A DNA stretch of 64,000 bases from assembly GCF_011067135.1 (NCBI RefSeq), contig NZ_JAAMOW010000001.1, positions 496,001-560,000 of the forward strand, read 5' to 3'. This DNA is from Solimonas terrae (GTDB lineage: Bacteria > Pseudomonadota > Gammaproteobacteria > Nevskiales > Nevskiaceae). The notes beneath the pieces were generated by a model. The model was not told the DNA's origin. It saw nothing but the letters and a program-made list of their open reading frames with translations, and did not search any database. The position numbers and the translations under genes were made by a program. Below, in pieces: positions 30,381 to 38,933 of this stretch. Positions within the stretch are counted from its first letter, which is position 1. Every line of letters starts with the position of its first letter.

Positions 30381-30641
30381 ATGCGTAATTTCATGATCAA
30401 GATGTCGCTAGCGGCGCTGGTCGTCGCGGTTTCCGCCCCGGTCGCGATGGCCGCACCGTCCGGCACCAGCGGCGTCAGCGGTAGCGCGGGCCTCGGCATC
30501 GATGTCGGCGCCAACATCGCCGCCAGCGGTTCCGGCGATCCGTATCTCTCGGTGCCGCCGGGCGGCCAGGCCGACGGCACCCTCGGTGGTCCGGTCGCAG
30601 GCCTGATCGACAAGTTCTCCAAGAAGGAAGACGACAAATAG
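30381..30641 (+). CDS. Small secreted Gly/Ser-rich protein
   Basis: The 86-residue product has a clear signal peptide (MRNFMIKMSLAALVVAVSAP, cleavage after VAMA). The mature part is about 60 residues, rich in Gly, Ser and Pro (SGTSGVSGSAGLGIDVGANI) with a charged C-terminus (KFSKKEDDK). I know of no family. It has a Shine-Dalgarno (CAGGAG) and ends 20 bases before a strong terminator, so it is a real small gene, likely co-transcribed with the barrel-like gene. Confidence 0.7.
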   Translation: MRNFMIKMSLAALVVAVSAPVAMAAPSGTSGVSGSAGLGIDVGANIAASGSGDPYLSVPPGGQADGTLGGPVAGLIDKFSKKEDDK

Positions 30642-30660
30642 TCGGACGCGCGTCGACGAA

Positions 30661-30690
30661 AATGCCCCCGGACATCGGGGGCATTTTTTT
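30661..30690. terminator. Strong terminator after the secreted gene pair
   Basis: A perfect 10-bp stem (AATGCCCCCG/CGGGGGCATT) with a 5-base loop is followed by seven T. A-rich sequence on the left side means it may also serve the convergent amidase gene. Confidence 0.9.
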
Positions 30691-30726
30691 GTTCGTCTTC
30701 CGTGTCGATGCCGCGTCGCGTATTCG

Positions 30727-31995
30727 TCAGTTGCTGAACGCAGCGTCTTGCAAGCTTCCACCACCGGCCGAGGCGCTGACCTGCTGCAGGTGCGGCGCTT
30801 CCTTGTCGACGATCTGCTGCCGCGGCCGATAACCGTGGAAGTAGCCTTTGACCCCGTCGAGAATGCCCGACGCCAGCTTGCCCTGGTAGTCGTCGCTGCC
30901 CAGCAGCTTTTCTTCATGCGGATTGGTGATGAAGGCCGTCTCGACGAGCACCGACGGAATGTCCGGCGCCTTCAGGACGACAAAGGCAGCCTGCTGCACG
31001 TCGCGCCGTTGCAGCGTGTTGATCTCCCCCATCGAGTGCAGAATGCGCGAGCCGACGTCGAAGCTCGCCTCCATCGTCGCACTCTGTGACAGATCGAGCA
31101 GCACGGTGGCTAGATCATTGTCCTTGCCCTGCAGTTCCACGCCGCCGACCAGGTCGGCCGCGTTCTCGCGATTGGCCAGCCAGCGCGCCTGCTCGGTATT
31201 CACGCCGCGATCGCTGAGCACGTAGACGGCGGTGCCGTGCATGTCGCGCTTGGTAAACGCATTGCAGTGTATCGACACGAACATGTCGGCCTGCTGCTTG
31301 CGGGCGATCTCGACGCGCTGACGCAAGCCGACGTAGTAATCACCGTCACGCGTCAGCACGGCCCTCATGTTCGGCTGCGTGTTGATCAGCAGCGCCAGCT
31401 TGCGGGCGATGGCCAGCGACACGTTCTTTTCCAGCAGACCGGACGGACCGTGTGCGCCCGGATCCTCGCCGCCGTGCCCGGCATCGACGGCGATCACGAT
31501 CTGCTTGTCCTGAAGACGCCCGGTGCCGGGCAGCACGGGGGCCGTTACCGACTGCGGCGCGGATTGCGGCGTGGCTGTGGCCGCACTGGCGCCGACGGCC
31601 GCGTTGTCGACCACTGTCTTGCGCCCGAGATCGACAACCACGCGGTTGCCGTAATCGTCGTTGGGCGCAAGATCGAAAGCATTGGTCGTCACCGGCTCGT
31701 CGACATCGAGCACGATGCGTACGCCGTCGCCGTGCACGCCGGCGCGCACGTTCCTGACGATACCCTTGGCTTCGGTCTGATTGGCTTTGCGGACACCAGC
31801 AGCATCGATGCCGTCGAGATCGATCACGACGCGATCGGGCTTCGTCAAAGTGAATACGTGCGACTTCGCCGCGTTGCTGACATCCAGCACGACACGCGTC
31901 GAGTCCGGTGCGTCCCAGACGCGCACGTCGCGCAATTCAGCCGCCTGCGCCAACGGCAATAGCAGCATCAAAATCAGGCCGATTCCCCAACGCAT
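30727..31995 (-). CDS. N-acetylmuramoyl-L-alanine amidase (AMIN + Amidase_3)
   Basis: This periplasmic enzyme splits septal peptidoglycan during cell separation. The 422 residues have a signal peptide (MRWGIGLILMLLLPLAQA), an AMIN localisation domain (about 22-125) and a zinc amidase domain (about 165-385). Zinc ligands are in VDAGHGGEDPGAHG, the Glu of SGLLEKNVSLA and SIHCNAFT. There is no C-terminal LysM, unlike many AmiB proteins, so AmiB or AmiC naming is open. It follows tsaE by 94 bases, the usual order. Confidence 0.93.
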   Translation of the reverse strand: MRWGIGLILMLLLPLAQAAELRDVRVWDAPDSTRVVLDVSNAAKSHVFTLTKPDRVVIDLDGIDAAGVRKANQTEAKGIVRNVRAGVHGDGVRIVLDVDEPVTTNAFDLAPNDDYGNRVVVDLGRKTVVDNAAVGASAATATPQSAPQSVTAPVLPGTGRLQDKQIVIAVDAGHGGEDPGAHGPSGLLEKNVSLAIARKLALLINTQPNMRAVLTRDGDYYVGLRQRVEIARKQQADMFVSIHCNAFTKRDMHGTAVYVLSDRGVNTEQARWLANRENAADLVGGVELQGKDNDLATVLLDLSQSATMEASFDVGSRILHSMGEINTLQRRDVQQAAFVVLKAPDIPSVLVETAFITNPHEEKLLGSDDYQGKLASGILDGVKGYFHGYRPRQQIVDKEAPHLQQVSASAGGGSLQDAAFSN

Positions 31996-32089
31996 CGGTC
32001 ATTCCCGAAGGAAAACGTGTCCGGACAGTAGCTCAATCTCAATGTCAATGCAAACTTTTTTTTCTCAAACAGGGAGATAGAGCGTACTT

Positions 32090-32599
32090 CTAAGGTTGAT
32101 AGTGGCGATTGTGGACAAGCCCTTCCTCAAGCAGGGAAAACAGCCGTGAATATTCCGCTTCGCCCAAGCGACCGGCCTGCACTCGCAGACGGCGACCCTG
32201 GCCTTGCACCGAAGCCGACAGATGCAGCCACAAATCCGGCTTCGGTAGATAACCCTGCCCCCGCTCGGGCCACTCGACCAGCCACCACACCCGTCCCGTG
32301 CTGAAATCGCGAAGTCCGAGCCCGTCCAGCTCATCCGGATCGCGCAAGCGATAGAGATCCATGTGCAGCACCGATGCGCCGTCGCATTCGTAGGGTTCCA
32401 CGAGGGTATAGCTCGGACTGCGCACCGGTCCGCCGACCCCCAGCGCGCGCAGCAAACCCCGTGCAAGACTGGTTTTGCCGGCACCGAGCGCGCCGGACAG
32501 GAAGATCACACCGCCCTGATGCTTCGTCATCCAGCAGGCGATCAAGGCACCGGCGCGTTCACTGGCGGCAAGATCGACCAGCTCGAACTCGGACGCCAT
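32090..32599 (-). CDS. tsaE: tRNA t6A biosynthesis ATPase TsaE
   Basis: TsaE works with TsaB, TsaC and TsaD to make N6-threonylcarbamoyladenosine at position 37 of ANN-decoding tRNAs. The 169 residues contain Walker A (LSGALGAGKTSLARGLL), SPSYTLVEPYE and LHMDLYRLRDPDELD with the conserved Asp. The ATG shares one base with the upstream nnr stop (TGATG). Confidence 0.96.
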   Translation of the reverse strand: MASEFELVDLAASERAGALIACWMTKHQGGVIFLSGALGAGKTSLARGLLRALGVGGPVRSPSYTLVEPYECDGASVLHMDLYRLRDPDELDGLGLRDFSTGRVWWLVEWPERGQGYLPKPDLWLHLSASVQGQGRRLRVQAGRLGEAEYSRLFSLLEEGLVHNRHYQP

Positions 32600-34089
32600 C
32601 AGTGATCGCCCCGATTGACCAGCGCACGCAGGCGGTCGATGACGTCACTCGGCAGCAGGCCACGTTCGCCCTGCACTGCGGCGTGATCGGCAGCGAGTGC
32701 ATGGACCAGCACCCCGATTTGCGCCGCTTCGCAGACATCGAGACCCTGCCCCCGCAGGGCCGCGACGATACCGGTCAGCGCGTCTCCCATGCCAGCCACG
32801 GCCATGCCGGGATTTCCATACGGACAGAGCACCGGCGTCTGCCGTCCGCTGATCAAGCTGCCAGCACCCTTGAGCACGACCGTCGCACCGTAGCGGCGCT
32901 CGATGGCGTGCAGCGCGGCGAGGCGATCTGCCTGCACTTCGGCCGTGCGGCAACCAAGCAACCGCGCCGCCTCGCCGGGATGCGGCGTCAGAATCGCGTC
33001 GGTCGGCGTCGTCGGTTCGATCGCCAGCAGGTTCAAGGCATCCGCATCGATCACCGATGGCTTGCAGCTGTCGAGCACACTCGACCACAGCGCCCGCGCC
33101 CAGCTGTCCGTCCCCAGACCCGGACCAATCGCGACCACATCGGCCGTGTGCAGCAGCGGGCGCAACGGCGTTGCATCGTCGCAGCCATGACACATCAGTT
33201 CCGGTTGCGCGGCCGTGATCGCGGCCACGTGCTCCTGGCGTGTCGCGACCATCACCAGGCCAGCACCGGCGCGCAGAGCGGCGCGCGCAGCGATCAGCAC
33301 GGCGCCCATCATGCCGTGATTGCCACCGACGATCAGCACGCGGCCATGATCACCCTTGTGCGCCACGCGCGAGCGCGGCCTCAGCTGCGTCTGCAACTCC
33401 GATTCGGCCAGCAGTCGCGCAACAGGCTGGATATCGCCGTCCTGATTCTGCGGCTCCACCAGCGCATCGAAATGCCGCGCACCGCTGACCGCCGGCCCTT
33501 GCCCCGTGAACAACCCCAACTTCCGGGCAATGAAACTGACGGTGACGTCCGCCTGCACCGCCTCGCCGGACGGTACGTCGCCGGTGCTGGCGTCGAGCCC
33601 GCTCGGAACGTCGACCGCAAGCACACGCGCACCGTGTTGCCGGGCCGCACGAGTTGCAGCCACCGCGGCCAGCGCTTCCCCCGAGAGCTTGCGCGACAGT
33701 CCGGTGCCGAACAGGGCATCGACGACCCAGTCGCAGTCCGGCAGAACGCCCGCGAACGCGGCAACCGCTCCGCCATCTCCCAACCATGCGGCATGAGCAT
33801 GCCCGGCATCGCCGCCCTGTGGCACTCCCTCGACCGCACAGACGTGCACGACGTGACCATCCGCCATCGCAAGACGCGCGATCTCGTAACCGTCACCACC
33901 GTTGTTGCCAGATCCGCAGAGGACGACGATCACGCTGGCGGGGCGGCAATGGCCGGCTATCTCGCGCCAGCAGGCCCGCGCCGCACGCTGCATCAAGTCG
34001 TACCCGCTGATGCCCATGCTCGCAACGGCACGCCGATCCAGCTCACGGACCTGGGCGGCGGTGTAGAGGAAAAGACTCGAATCAGGCAT
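32599..34089 (-). CDS. nnr: Bifunctional NAD(P)H-hydrate epimerase / ADP-dependent dehydratase
   Basis: This YjeF-type enzyme repairs hydrated NAD(P)H. The 496 residues join an N-terminal epimerase domain (about 1-215; VVLCGSGNNGGDGYEIARLA, VDALFGTGLSR) and a C-terminal ribokinase-like dehydratase domain (about 225-490; LTPHPGEAARLLG and GMAVAGMGDALTGIVAAL). The ATG at 34089 gives MPDSSLFLYTAAQVRELDRR, a normal start. It is upstream of tsaE in the usual nnr-tsaE-amidase order and 111 bases downstream of pgi. Confidence 0.96.
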   Translation of the reverse strand: MPDSSLFLYTAAQVRELDRRAVASMGISGYDLMQRAARACWREIAGHCRPASVIVVLCGSGNNGGDGYEIARLAMADGHVVHVCAVEGVPQGGDAGHAHAAWLGDGGAVAAFAGVLPDCDWVVDALFGTGLSRKLSGEALAAVAATRAARQHGARVLAVDVPSGLDASTGDVPSGEAVQADVTVSFIARKLGLFTGQGPAVSGARHFDALVEPQNQDGDIQPVARLLAESELQTQLRPRSRVAHKGDHGRVLIVGGNHGMMGAVLIAARAALRAGAGLVMVATRQEHVAAITAAQPELMCHGCDDATPLRPLLHTADVVAIGPGLGTDSWARALWSSVLDSCKPSVIDADALNLLAIEPTTPTDAILTPHPGEAARLLGCRTAEVQADRLAALHAIERRYGATVVLKGAGSLISGRQTPVLCPYGNPGMAVAGMGDALTGIVAALRGQGLDVCEAAQIGVLVHALAADHAAVQGERGLLPSDVIDRLRALVNRGDH

Positions 34090-34200
34090 TCGACGAGTAT
34101 AAGAGCCGGCGTTTGCGGAATGATGCCGGAGCAGCGATGTGCCTGGTGCCGAGACGGGCCTGCCTCGGTGCGCCGGCGTCATGCTGCCGAGCGAATCCGC

Positions 34201-35841
34201 TCAGCGTGCGTGGAACTGCACCTTGCGCATCAATTCATCGGTCGACGGATCAAGTGCGACGGCTTGCTGATCGTCGAGAATACGGTTGGCAAGCTGCTTG
34301 CCGAATTCGACGCCCCACTGGTCGAAGGCATTGATCCCCCACAGCACGCTTTCGACGAACGTGCGGTGCTCGTAGAGCGCCAGCAGCGCCCCGAGATGGA
34401 AAGCGTCGACACGCGGCAACAGCAGGGTATTGCTTGGCCGATCACCAGGAAACACGCGATGCGGAATCGCCGCCTGCAGCGCGTCGCCCTCCATGCCCTT
34501 GCTCTGCAGCTCGGCACGAACCTCGTCCGCCGTCTTGCCTCGCATCAAGGCGGAAGCCTGGGCGAGGCAGTTCGCCACCAGTTTGCGATGCATGTCGCGG
34601 AACGGATGATCGGCGAATACCGGCAGGATGAAGTCGACCGAGTGCACCGCCGGCCCCTGGTGCAACATCTGGAAATATGCATGCTGGGCATTGGTACCCA
34701 CATGCCCCCACAACACCGGCGTGGTCCGGTAGTCGACGGCAAAGCCGTCGCGCGTGACGCCCTTGCCGTTCGATTCCATCTCCAGCTGTTGTGCCCAGCC
34801 GCCGAACAAGGACAGGCGCTGCGCGTACGGCGCCAGAACATGGCTCGCACAACCCATGAAATTGTTGTTCCAGATCGCGAGCAGCCCCATCAGCACCGGC
34901 AGATTGTGTTCGAGCGGCGCGCGTCGGAAGTGCGTATCCAGCGCGTGTGCGCCGCGCAACAGATCGTCGAAGCGCTGCGGGCCGAGCGCCAGCATTGCGA
35001 TGAGACCCACCGCACCCCAGAGCGAATAGCGCCCGCCGACCCAGTCCCAGAAGCCGAACATGTGATCGGCCGCGATACCGAATGCCTCGACCGCTTCCCG
35101 ATTGGTCGAAACCGCGACGAAGTGCTTCGACACCGCGTCGATATCGAGCGAAGAGATCAGCCAGGCCCGTGCGTGCAGGGCATTGGCCAGTGTCTCCTGG
35201 GTTGCGAAGGTCTTGCTGACAACCACGAACAGTGTGGTCTCGGGACGCAGACGCGCCAGCACGGCGTGAAGTTCGGCACCGTCGACATTGGCGACGAAAT
35301 GCGGGCGCGGCCCGTCGATCTGCGGCGCGAGTGCCGTGCAAAGCAGTCGCGGCCCCAGGTCGGAACCGCCGATACCGATATTGACGACATCGGTGATCCG
35401 CTTGCCGGTCGCCCCACGCCAGTCGCCCTCACGCACCCGTTCGGCGAAGGCGCGCATGCGCTGTCGAACCTGATGAATCTCGTCACCGACACGGCGTCCG
35501 TCATCGCGGAAATCGGCCACTCTCGGTGCGCGCAAGGCCATGTGCAGCGCCGCGCGATTCTCCGTGTTGTTGACGTGCTCGCCCGAGAACAGCCGGTTGC
35601 GCCACTGATCGAGACCCTGCTGTCGCGCCAGCGACTGAAGCAGGCTCATGGTCTGTCCGTTGACGCGTTGCTTGGAGTAGTCCAGATAAAAGCCGACGTC
35701 CTCGCAGACAAAGCGCCTGTGCCGTTCGGCGTCGCGCTCGAACAGATCCATGATGCGCGTCGGCATCATTTCGGCCGCGTGCACGTTCAAGGCCCGCCAG
35801 GCCGGACTGGCGGTCAACGACTGAGGTATTGGAGCGTTCAT
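34201..35841 (-). CDS. pgi: Glucose-6-phosphate isomerase
   Basis: Pgi interconverts glucose 6-phosphate and fructose 6-phosphate. The 546 residues include NIGIGGSDLGPRLLCTAL, VSKTFATQETLANA, WDWVGGRYSLWGAVG, the active-site MESNGKGV and the C-terminal INAFDQWGVEFGKQLA. It lies downstream of the pan genes, as in many pseudomonads, but with a 2OG-oxygenase-like gene in between. Confidence 0.98.
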   Translation of the reverse strand: MNAPIPQSLTASPAWRALNVHAAEMMPTRIMDLFERDAERHRRFVCEDVGFYLDYSKQRVNGQTMSLLQSLARQQGLDQWRNRLFSGEHVNNTENRAALHMALRAPRVADFRDDGRRVGDEIHQVRQRMRAFAERVREGDWRGATGKRITDVVNIGIGGSDLGPRLLCTALAPQIDGPRPHFVANVDGAELHAVLARLRPETTLFVVVSKTFATQETLANALHARAWLISSLDIDAVSKHFVAVSTNREAVEAFGIAADHMFGFWDWVGGRYSLWGAVGLIAMLALGPQRFDDLLRGAHALDTHFRRAPLEHNLPVLMGLLAIWNNNFMGCASHVLAPYAQRLSLFGGWAQQLEMESNGKGVTRDGFAVDYRTTPVLWGHVGTNAQHAYFQMLHQGPAVHSVDFILPVFADHPFRDMHRKLVANCLAQASALMRGKTADEVRAELQSKGMEGDALQAAIPHRVFPGDRPSNTLLLPRVDAFHLGALLALYEHRTFVESVLWGINAFDQWGVEFGKQLANRILDDQQAVALDPSTDELMRKVQFHAR

Positions 35842-35910
35842 GAGCCGACAAGACTAACGACTTGCCGCACGAACGAAAATAGCCAGGACGGCAGGTGGCA
35901 ATCCCGGCGA

Positions 35911-36531
35911 TCAACGCCAGTGATAGTTGAAGCTGATGCTCACCCGTTCGGCGTCGATGCGGCTGGCCGGCACCTCGTGACGCAACCAGCTTTCGAACAG
36001 GATCAAGTGCCCGGCTCTGGCCGGATACAGGATATGTGGGCGCATTCCCGGTGCCGCGCCGGCCTTGCGCGATGGCGCCGCCATCAGCCGCGACAAGCGC
36101 GGGTCTTCGAACTTCAGACCGCTGGCGCCACGCGGTGTCCGCACGTAGTACGTACCGCTGACCACCGACTGCGGGTGCAGATGAAAACTGTGGGCACAGC
36201 CCTTCGGCATGATGTTGATCCAGCAATCCGTCATCTGCAGGCGACCCCCTCGCAGATCCCAGTGCTGGGTGCGTGCGTAGCGCTTGACGTGGGTATCGAT
36301 GCGGTGACGCAAGGCATCGAAGGTCGACGAAAACAGATGCAGGCGATCAAGAGAGCCGTAGCTGGTGTATCCCAGCGGATAGTTCGGCTCCGACCATTTG
36401 CGACCGGCGATGTCGTGGTCGCGAATCCGCAGGCATTCGTCCAGCAGTTCAGCGTTGAACGCCCGCAGGCCTTCGGCCTGCAGGCGTTCGCTGTAGATCA
36501 GCGTGGGAAACCACGCCTGCGTGCTCTTCAC
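35911..36531 (-). CDS. TIGR02466-type protein, putative 2OG-Fe(II) oxygenase
   Basis: The 206 residues match the TIGR02466 family: N-terminal AWFPTLIYSERL, then WDLRGGRLQMTDCWINIMPK, the HxH-like SFHLHPQSVVSGTYYVRTP, and a C-terminal HLILFESWLRHEVPASR with the second His, followed by RVSISFNYHW. These would be the iron-binding His and the 2OG-binding Arg of a double-stranded beta-helix dioxygenase. No in-frame ATG is well placed. The GTG at 36531, four bases after the panD stop, is the best start. The substrate is unknown, and it is unusual between panD and pgi. Confidence 0.8.
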   Translation of the reverse strand: MKSTQAWFPTLIYSERLQAEGLRAFNAELLDECLRIRDHDIAGRKWSEPNYPLGYTSYGSLDRLHLFSSTFDALRHRIDTHVKRYARTQHWDLRGGRLQMTDCWINIMPKGCAHSFHLHPQSVVSGTYYVRTPRGASGLKFEDPRLSRLMAAPSRKAGAAPGMRPHILYPARAGHLILFESWLRHEVPASRIDAERVSISFNYHWR

Positions 36532-36535
36532 ACGC

Positions 36536-36922
36536 TCAGGCGCCGACAGCCTGAACCGGAATCGTGTTGGCCGTGCGCTGCACGCGGTTTTTTTCGTCGA
36601 GATAGACCAGGTGCGGCTTGTACACTCGTGCCGCGGATGCGTCCATCGACGAATACGCACAGATGATCACGCGATCACCGACACCAGCCTTGTGCGCCGC
36701 CGCGCCGTTGACCGAGATGATGCCGGAACCCGGTTCCGCCCGGATCGCATAAGTCGTGAAACGTTCGCCGTTGGTGACGTTGTAGATCTGGATCTGTTCG
36801 AACTCGAGAATATTGGCCAGTTCGAGCAGCTTCGAATCGATCGCGCAGGACCCTTCGTAGTCGAGCTCAGCGTGGGTCACACAAGCACGATGCAGCTTGC
36901 ATTTCAGCATGTGCAATTGCAT
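36536..36922 (-). CDS. panD: Aspartate 1-decarboxylase
   Basis: PanD makes beta-alanine from aspartate for pantothenate synthesis. The 128-residue proenzyme self-cleaves between Gly24 and Ser25 (DYEGSCAID) to form the pyruvoyl group. [20 protein letters not shown] and [18 protein letters not shown] are conserved. The gene has its own candidate promoter just behind panC and a tandem-hairpin leader. Shine-Dalgarno AGAGG lies about seven bases before the ATG. Confidence 0.97.
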   Translation of the reverse strand: MQLHMLKCKLHRACVTHAELDYEGSCAIDSKLLELANILEFEQIQIYNVTNGERFTTYAIRAEPGSGIISVNGAAAHKAGVGDRVIICAYSSMDASAARVYKPHLVYLDEKNRVQRTANTIPVQAVGA

Positions 36923-36948
36923 GGATAGCCTCTTGGATTTTTAAGCAG

Positions 36949-37024
36949 TGCGCGGCCCAATAAGACATACGCGCAGGGCTTCTCAGGTCTGAAAAGGCGG
37001 GTGGCCCACTAAGACATGCACCCG
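36949..37024 (-). ncRNA. Tandem hairpin leader of panD (candidate cis-regulatory RNA)
   Basis: On the transcribed strand two hairpins precede panD. Hairpin A (37024-36998) has a 6-bp stem CGGGTG/CACCCG and the 15-nt loop CATGTCTTAGTGGGC. Hairpin B (36975-36949) has a 6-bp stem TGCGCG/CGCGCA and the loop TATGTCTTATTGGGC. Within each loop GTC can pair with GGC, leaving a 3-nt 5' bulge and a 6-nt apex. The stems differ fully in sequence yet keep pairing while the loops are nearly identical, which is the mark of a conserved RNA fold. Hairpin B ends 26 bases before the ATG. The same element precedes panB. Confidence 0.75.
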
Positions 37025-37055
37025 GCGCCGGTGGCAAACCATCGGCAAGGGTCGA

Positions 37056-37083
37056 AGTTTAGCTGATTTCCGCGCTGGATCAA
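37056..37083 (-). promoter_or_regulatory. Candidate panD promoter
   Basis: On the minus strand TTGATC, a 16-base spacer and TAAACT directly follow the panC stop codon. Predicted transcription starts near 37049, giving a leader of about 128 bases that contains both hairpins. Confidence 0.6.
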
Positions 37084-37088
37084 ATCAT

Positions 37089-37934
37089 TCAGGCAGAAGC
37101 CGGAATGTTGTCAATCAACCTCGTATTGCCGAGAAATGCCGCCAAAAGTATGCGAAATTCGTTATCGGCGATGTCGGCACGCTGCAGGTCCGGGCGCCTC
37201 ACAACCAGATACTGCGGACGAAACCCCGAATCGCGGAGCACTGACAAGCCACGTTCGCAGAGCGGATCGAAATCGCGCGCGCCGGCACGCAACTCGGCGG
37301 CCAGCTGCACCAGTACCTGGTGCAGTACCGACGCCCGCTTGCGTTCCTCCGCGGAGAGGTACTGATTGCGTGATGACAAGGCCAGACCATTGACCTCGCG
37401 CTCGGTCGGCACGCCGAGAATGTCGACAGGCAGATGCAGATCGGCCGCCATCTGCCGGATCACCAGCAACTGCTGGTAATCCTTTTCGCCGAACAGGGCG
37501 ACGTCCGGCCGCACGATGTTCAGCAGCAGATTGACGACCGTCGCCACGCCGTCGAAGTGCCCCGGACGGAACTCGCCCTCGAGGATGTGCGCGTAGCGCG
37601 GCACGCTGATGACCGTGAAGCCTTCCCGGCCATGCGGATACATTTCCGCCACCGAGGGCGCAAACAGAAGATCGCACCCGGCCTGTACCAGCTGCTCGGC
37701 GTCGGCATCGAGCGTGCGCGGATAACGATCGAAGTCTTCGTTCAAGCCGAATTGCAGGGGATTGACGAACACGCTGGTGACGACGCGCTGCGCCTGCGCA
37801 TGCCCCGCCTCGACCAGACGCAGGTGGCCGCGATGCAGATTGCCCATCGTCGGCGTCAGCGCAACCCGTTCGCCAGCCTTGCGCCAGGCGGCAACCTGTT
37901 CCCGCACCTCGGCGATCGTGTGAACGGTCTTCAT
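37089..37934 (-). CDS. panC: Pantothenate synthetase
   Basis: PanC ligates pantoate and beta-alanine with ATP. The 281 residues show the nucleotide-binding TPTMGNLHRGHLRLVEAG (a HxGH motif with Arg at the second position), SVFVNPLQFG, EKDYQQLLVIRQMAADL and the mobile-loop equivalent LALSSRNQYLS. The ATG overlaps the panB stop (ATGA), so panB and panC are translationally coupled. Confidence 0.97.
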   Translation of the reverse strand: MKTVHTIAEVREQVAAWRKAGERVALTPTMGNLHRGHLRLVEAGHAQAQRVVTSVFVNPLQFGLNEDFDRYPRTLDADAEQLVQAGCDLLFAPSVAEMYPHGREGFTVISVPRYAHILEGEFRPGHFDGVATVVNLLLNIVRPDVALFGEKDYQQLLVIRQMAADLHLPVDILGVPTEREVNGLALSSRNQYLSAEERKRASVLHQVLVQLAAELRAGARDFDPLCERGLSVLRDSGFRPQYLVVRRPDLQRADIADNEFRILLAAFLGNTRLIDNIPASA

Positions 37935-38863
37935 CGCGAGCGCGTTTTCTTCGGCGATCCCGTCTTCACGATCGGCTGCCGATCGGCTGGCGCGCCGATC
38001 GCGGCCGCCGATCCGGATTTCAGCGCCTTGGGCGCGGGCGCCGCATCCGCGAAGCCGTGCTCGGGGGCCGGATACGCACCGGACTTCACTTCGTCGACGT
38101 AGTTGCGAATGGCCGATTCGATGTCGGCCGCGCCCTGCATGTAGTTCTTCACGAAGCGCGGCGTGTGCCCCACCGTCACCATCGGTGAAATATTGAGGAT
38201 GTCCTGGAGCACGAGAATCTGGCCGTCGGTATGTGGGCCGGCGCCGATGCCGATCACCGGCACCGACGAAATCTCGGTGATGCGCTGACCCAGCGACGAC
38301 GGTATGCACTCCAGCACCAGCAGGTCGGCACCGGCGTCCGCGAGCACCTTGGCATCGTGCAGCATCGCCTCGGCTGCGAGATCATCGCGCCCCTGCACCT
38401 TGAACGCACCGAGCTTGTGGACGAACTGCGGCTGCAGCCCGAGATGCGCGCAAACCGGCACGCCCCGTACGGCCAGATACTCGACGATGCTCGCCTGCTC
38501 GCGTCCGCCTTCGAGCTTGACCATCTTCGCGCCGCCTTCCTGCATCAGGCGCTGCGAGGCATCGAGTGCGCGCTCGAGCGTCGCATACGAAAGAAACGGC
38601 AGATCGGCGACCAGAAAGGCGCGCTGCAGATGTGGCGCCACGCAGCGGCTGTGATAGGCAATGTCGGCCACTGTCACCGGCGTGGTGGTCGTGCCGCCCT
38701 GGATCACCATGCCCAGCGAATCGCCGACCAGAATCAGGTCGACGCCGGCACGATCCTCGAGCATCGCGAAGCTCGCGTCGTAACACGTCAGGCACGCAAT
38801 CTTCTCGCCGGCAGCGCGCATGCGGCGCAGTTCGGCAACATTGACCGGTTTGGTCAGGTTCAT
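37931..38863 (-). CDS. panB: 3-methyl-2-oxobutanoate hydroxymethyltransferase (C-terminal extension)
   Basis: PanB makes ketopantoate from 2-oxoisovalerate and methylene-tetrahydrofolate. The core matches the family: CLTCYDASFAMLEDRAGVDL, VGDSLGMVIQG, KLEGG, and PVIGIGAGPHTDGQILVLQD. The ATG at 38863 has a Shine-Dalgarno GGGAG seven bases upstream. The product is 310 residues, longer than the usual 260-270; the extra tail after NYVDEVKSGAYPAPEHGF is Ala/Pro/Lys/Arg-rich and looks disordered. Its leader carries a tandem-hairpin element. Confidence 0.96.
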   Translation of the reverse strand: MNLTKPVNVAELRRMRAAGEKIACLTCYDASFAMLEDRAGVDLILVGDSLGMVIQGGTTTTPVTVADIAYHSRCVAPHLQRAFLVADLPFLSYATLERALDASQRLMQEGGAKMVKLEGGREQASIVEYLAVRGVPVCAHLGLQPQFVHKLGAFKVQGRDDLAAEAMLHDAKVLADAGADLLVLECIPSSLGQRITEISSVPVIGIGAGPHTDGQILVLQDILNISPMVTVGHTPRFVKNYMQGAADIESAIRNYVDEVKSGAYPAPEHGFADAAPAPKALKSGSAAAIGAPADRQPIVKTGSPKKTRSR

Positions 38864-38933
38864 ATCAGGACTCCCGGAAAACGGCGCGGCCTCCATGTCG
38901 CACACGGAGGAAAGAGCACGTTTTCGATAGGAA

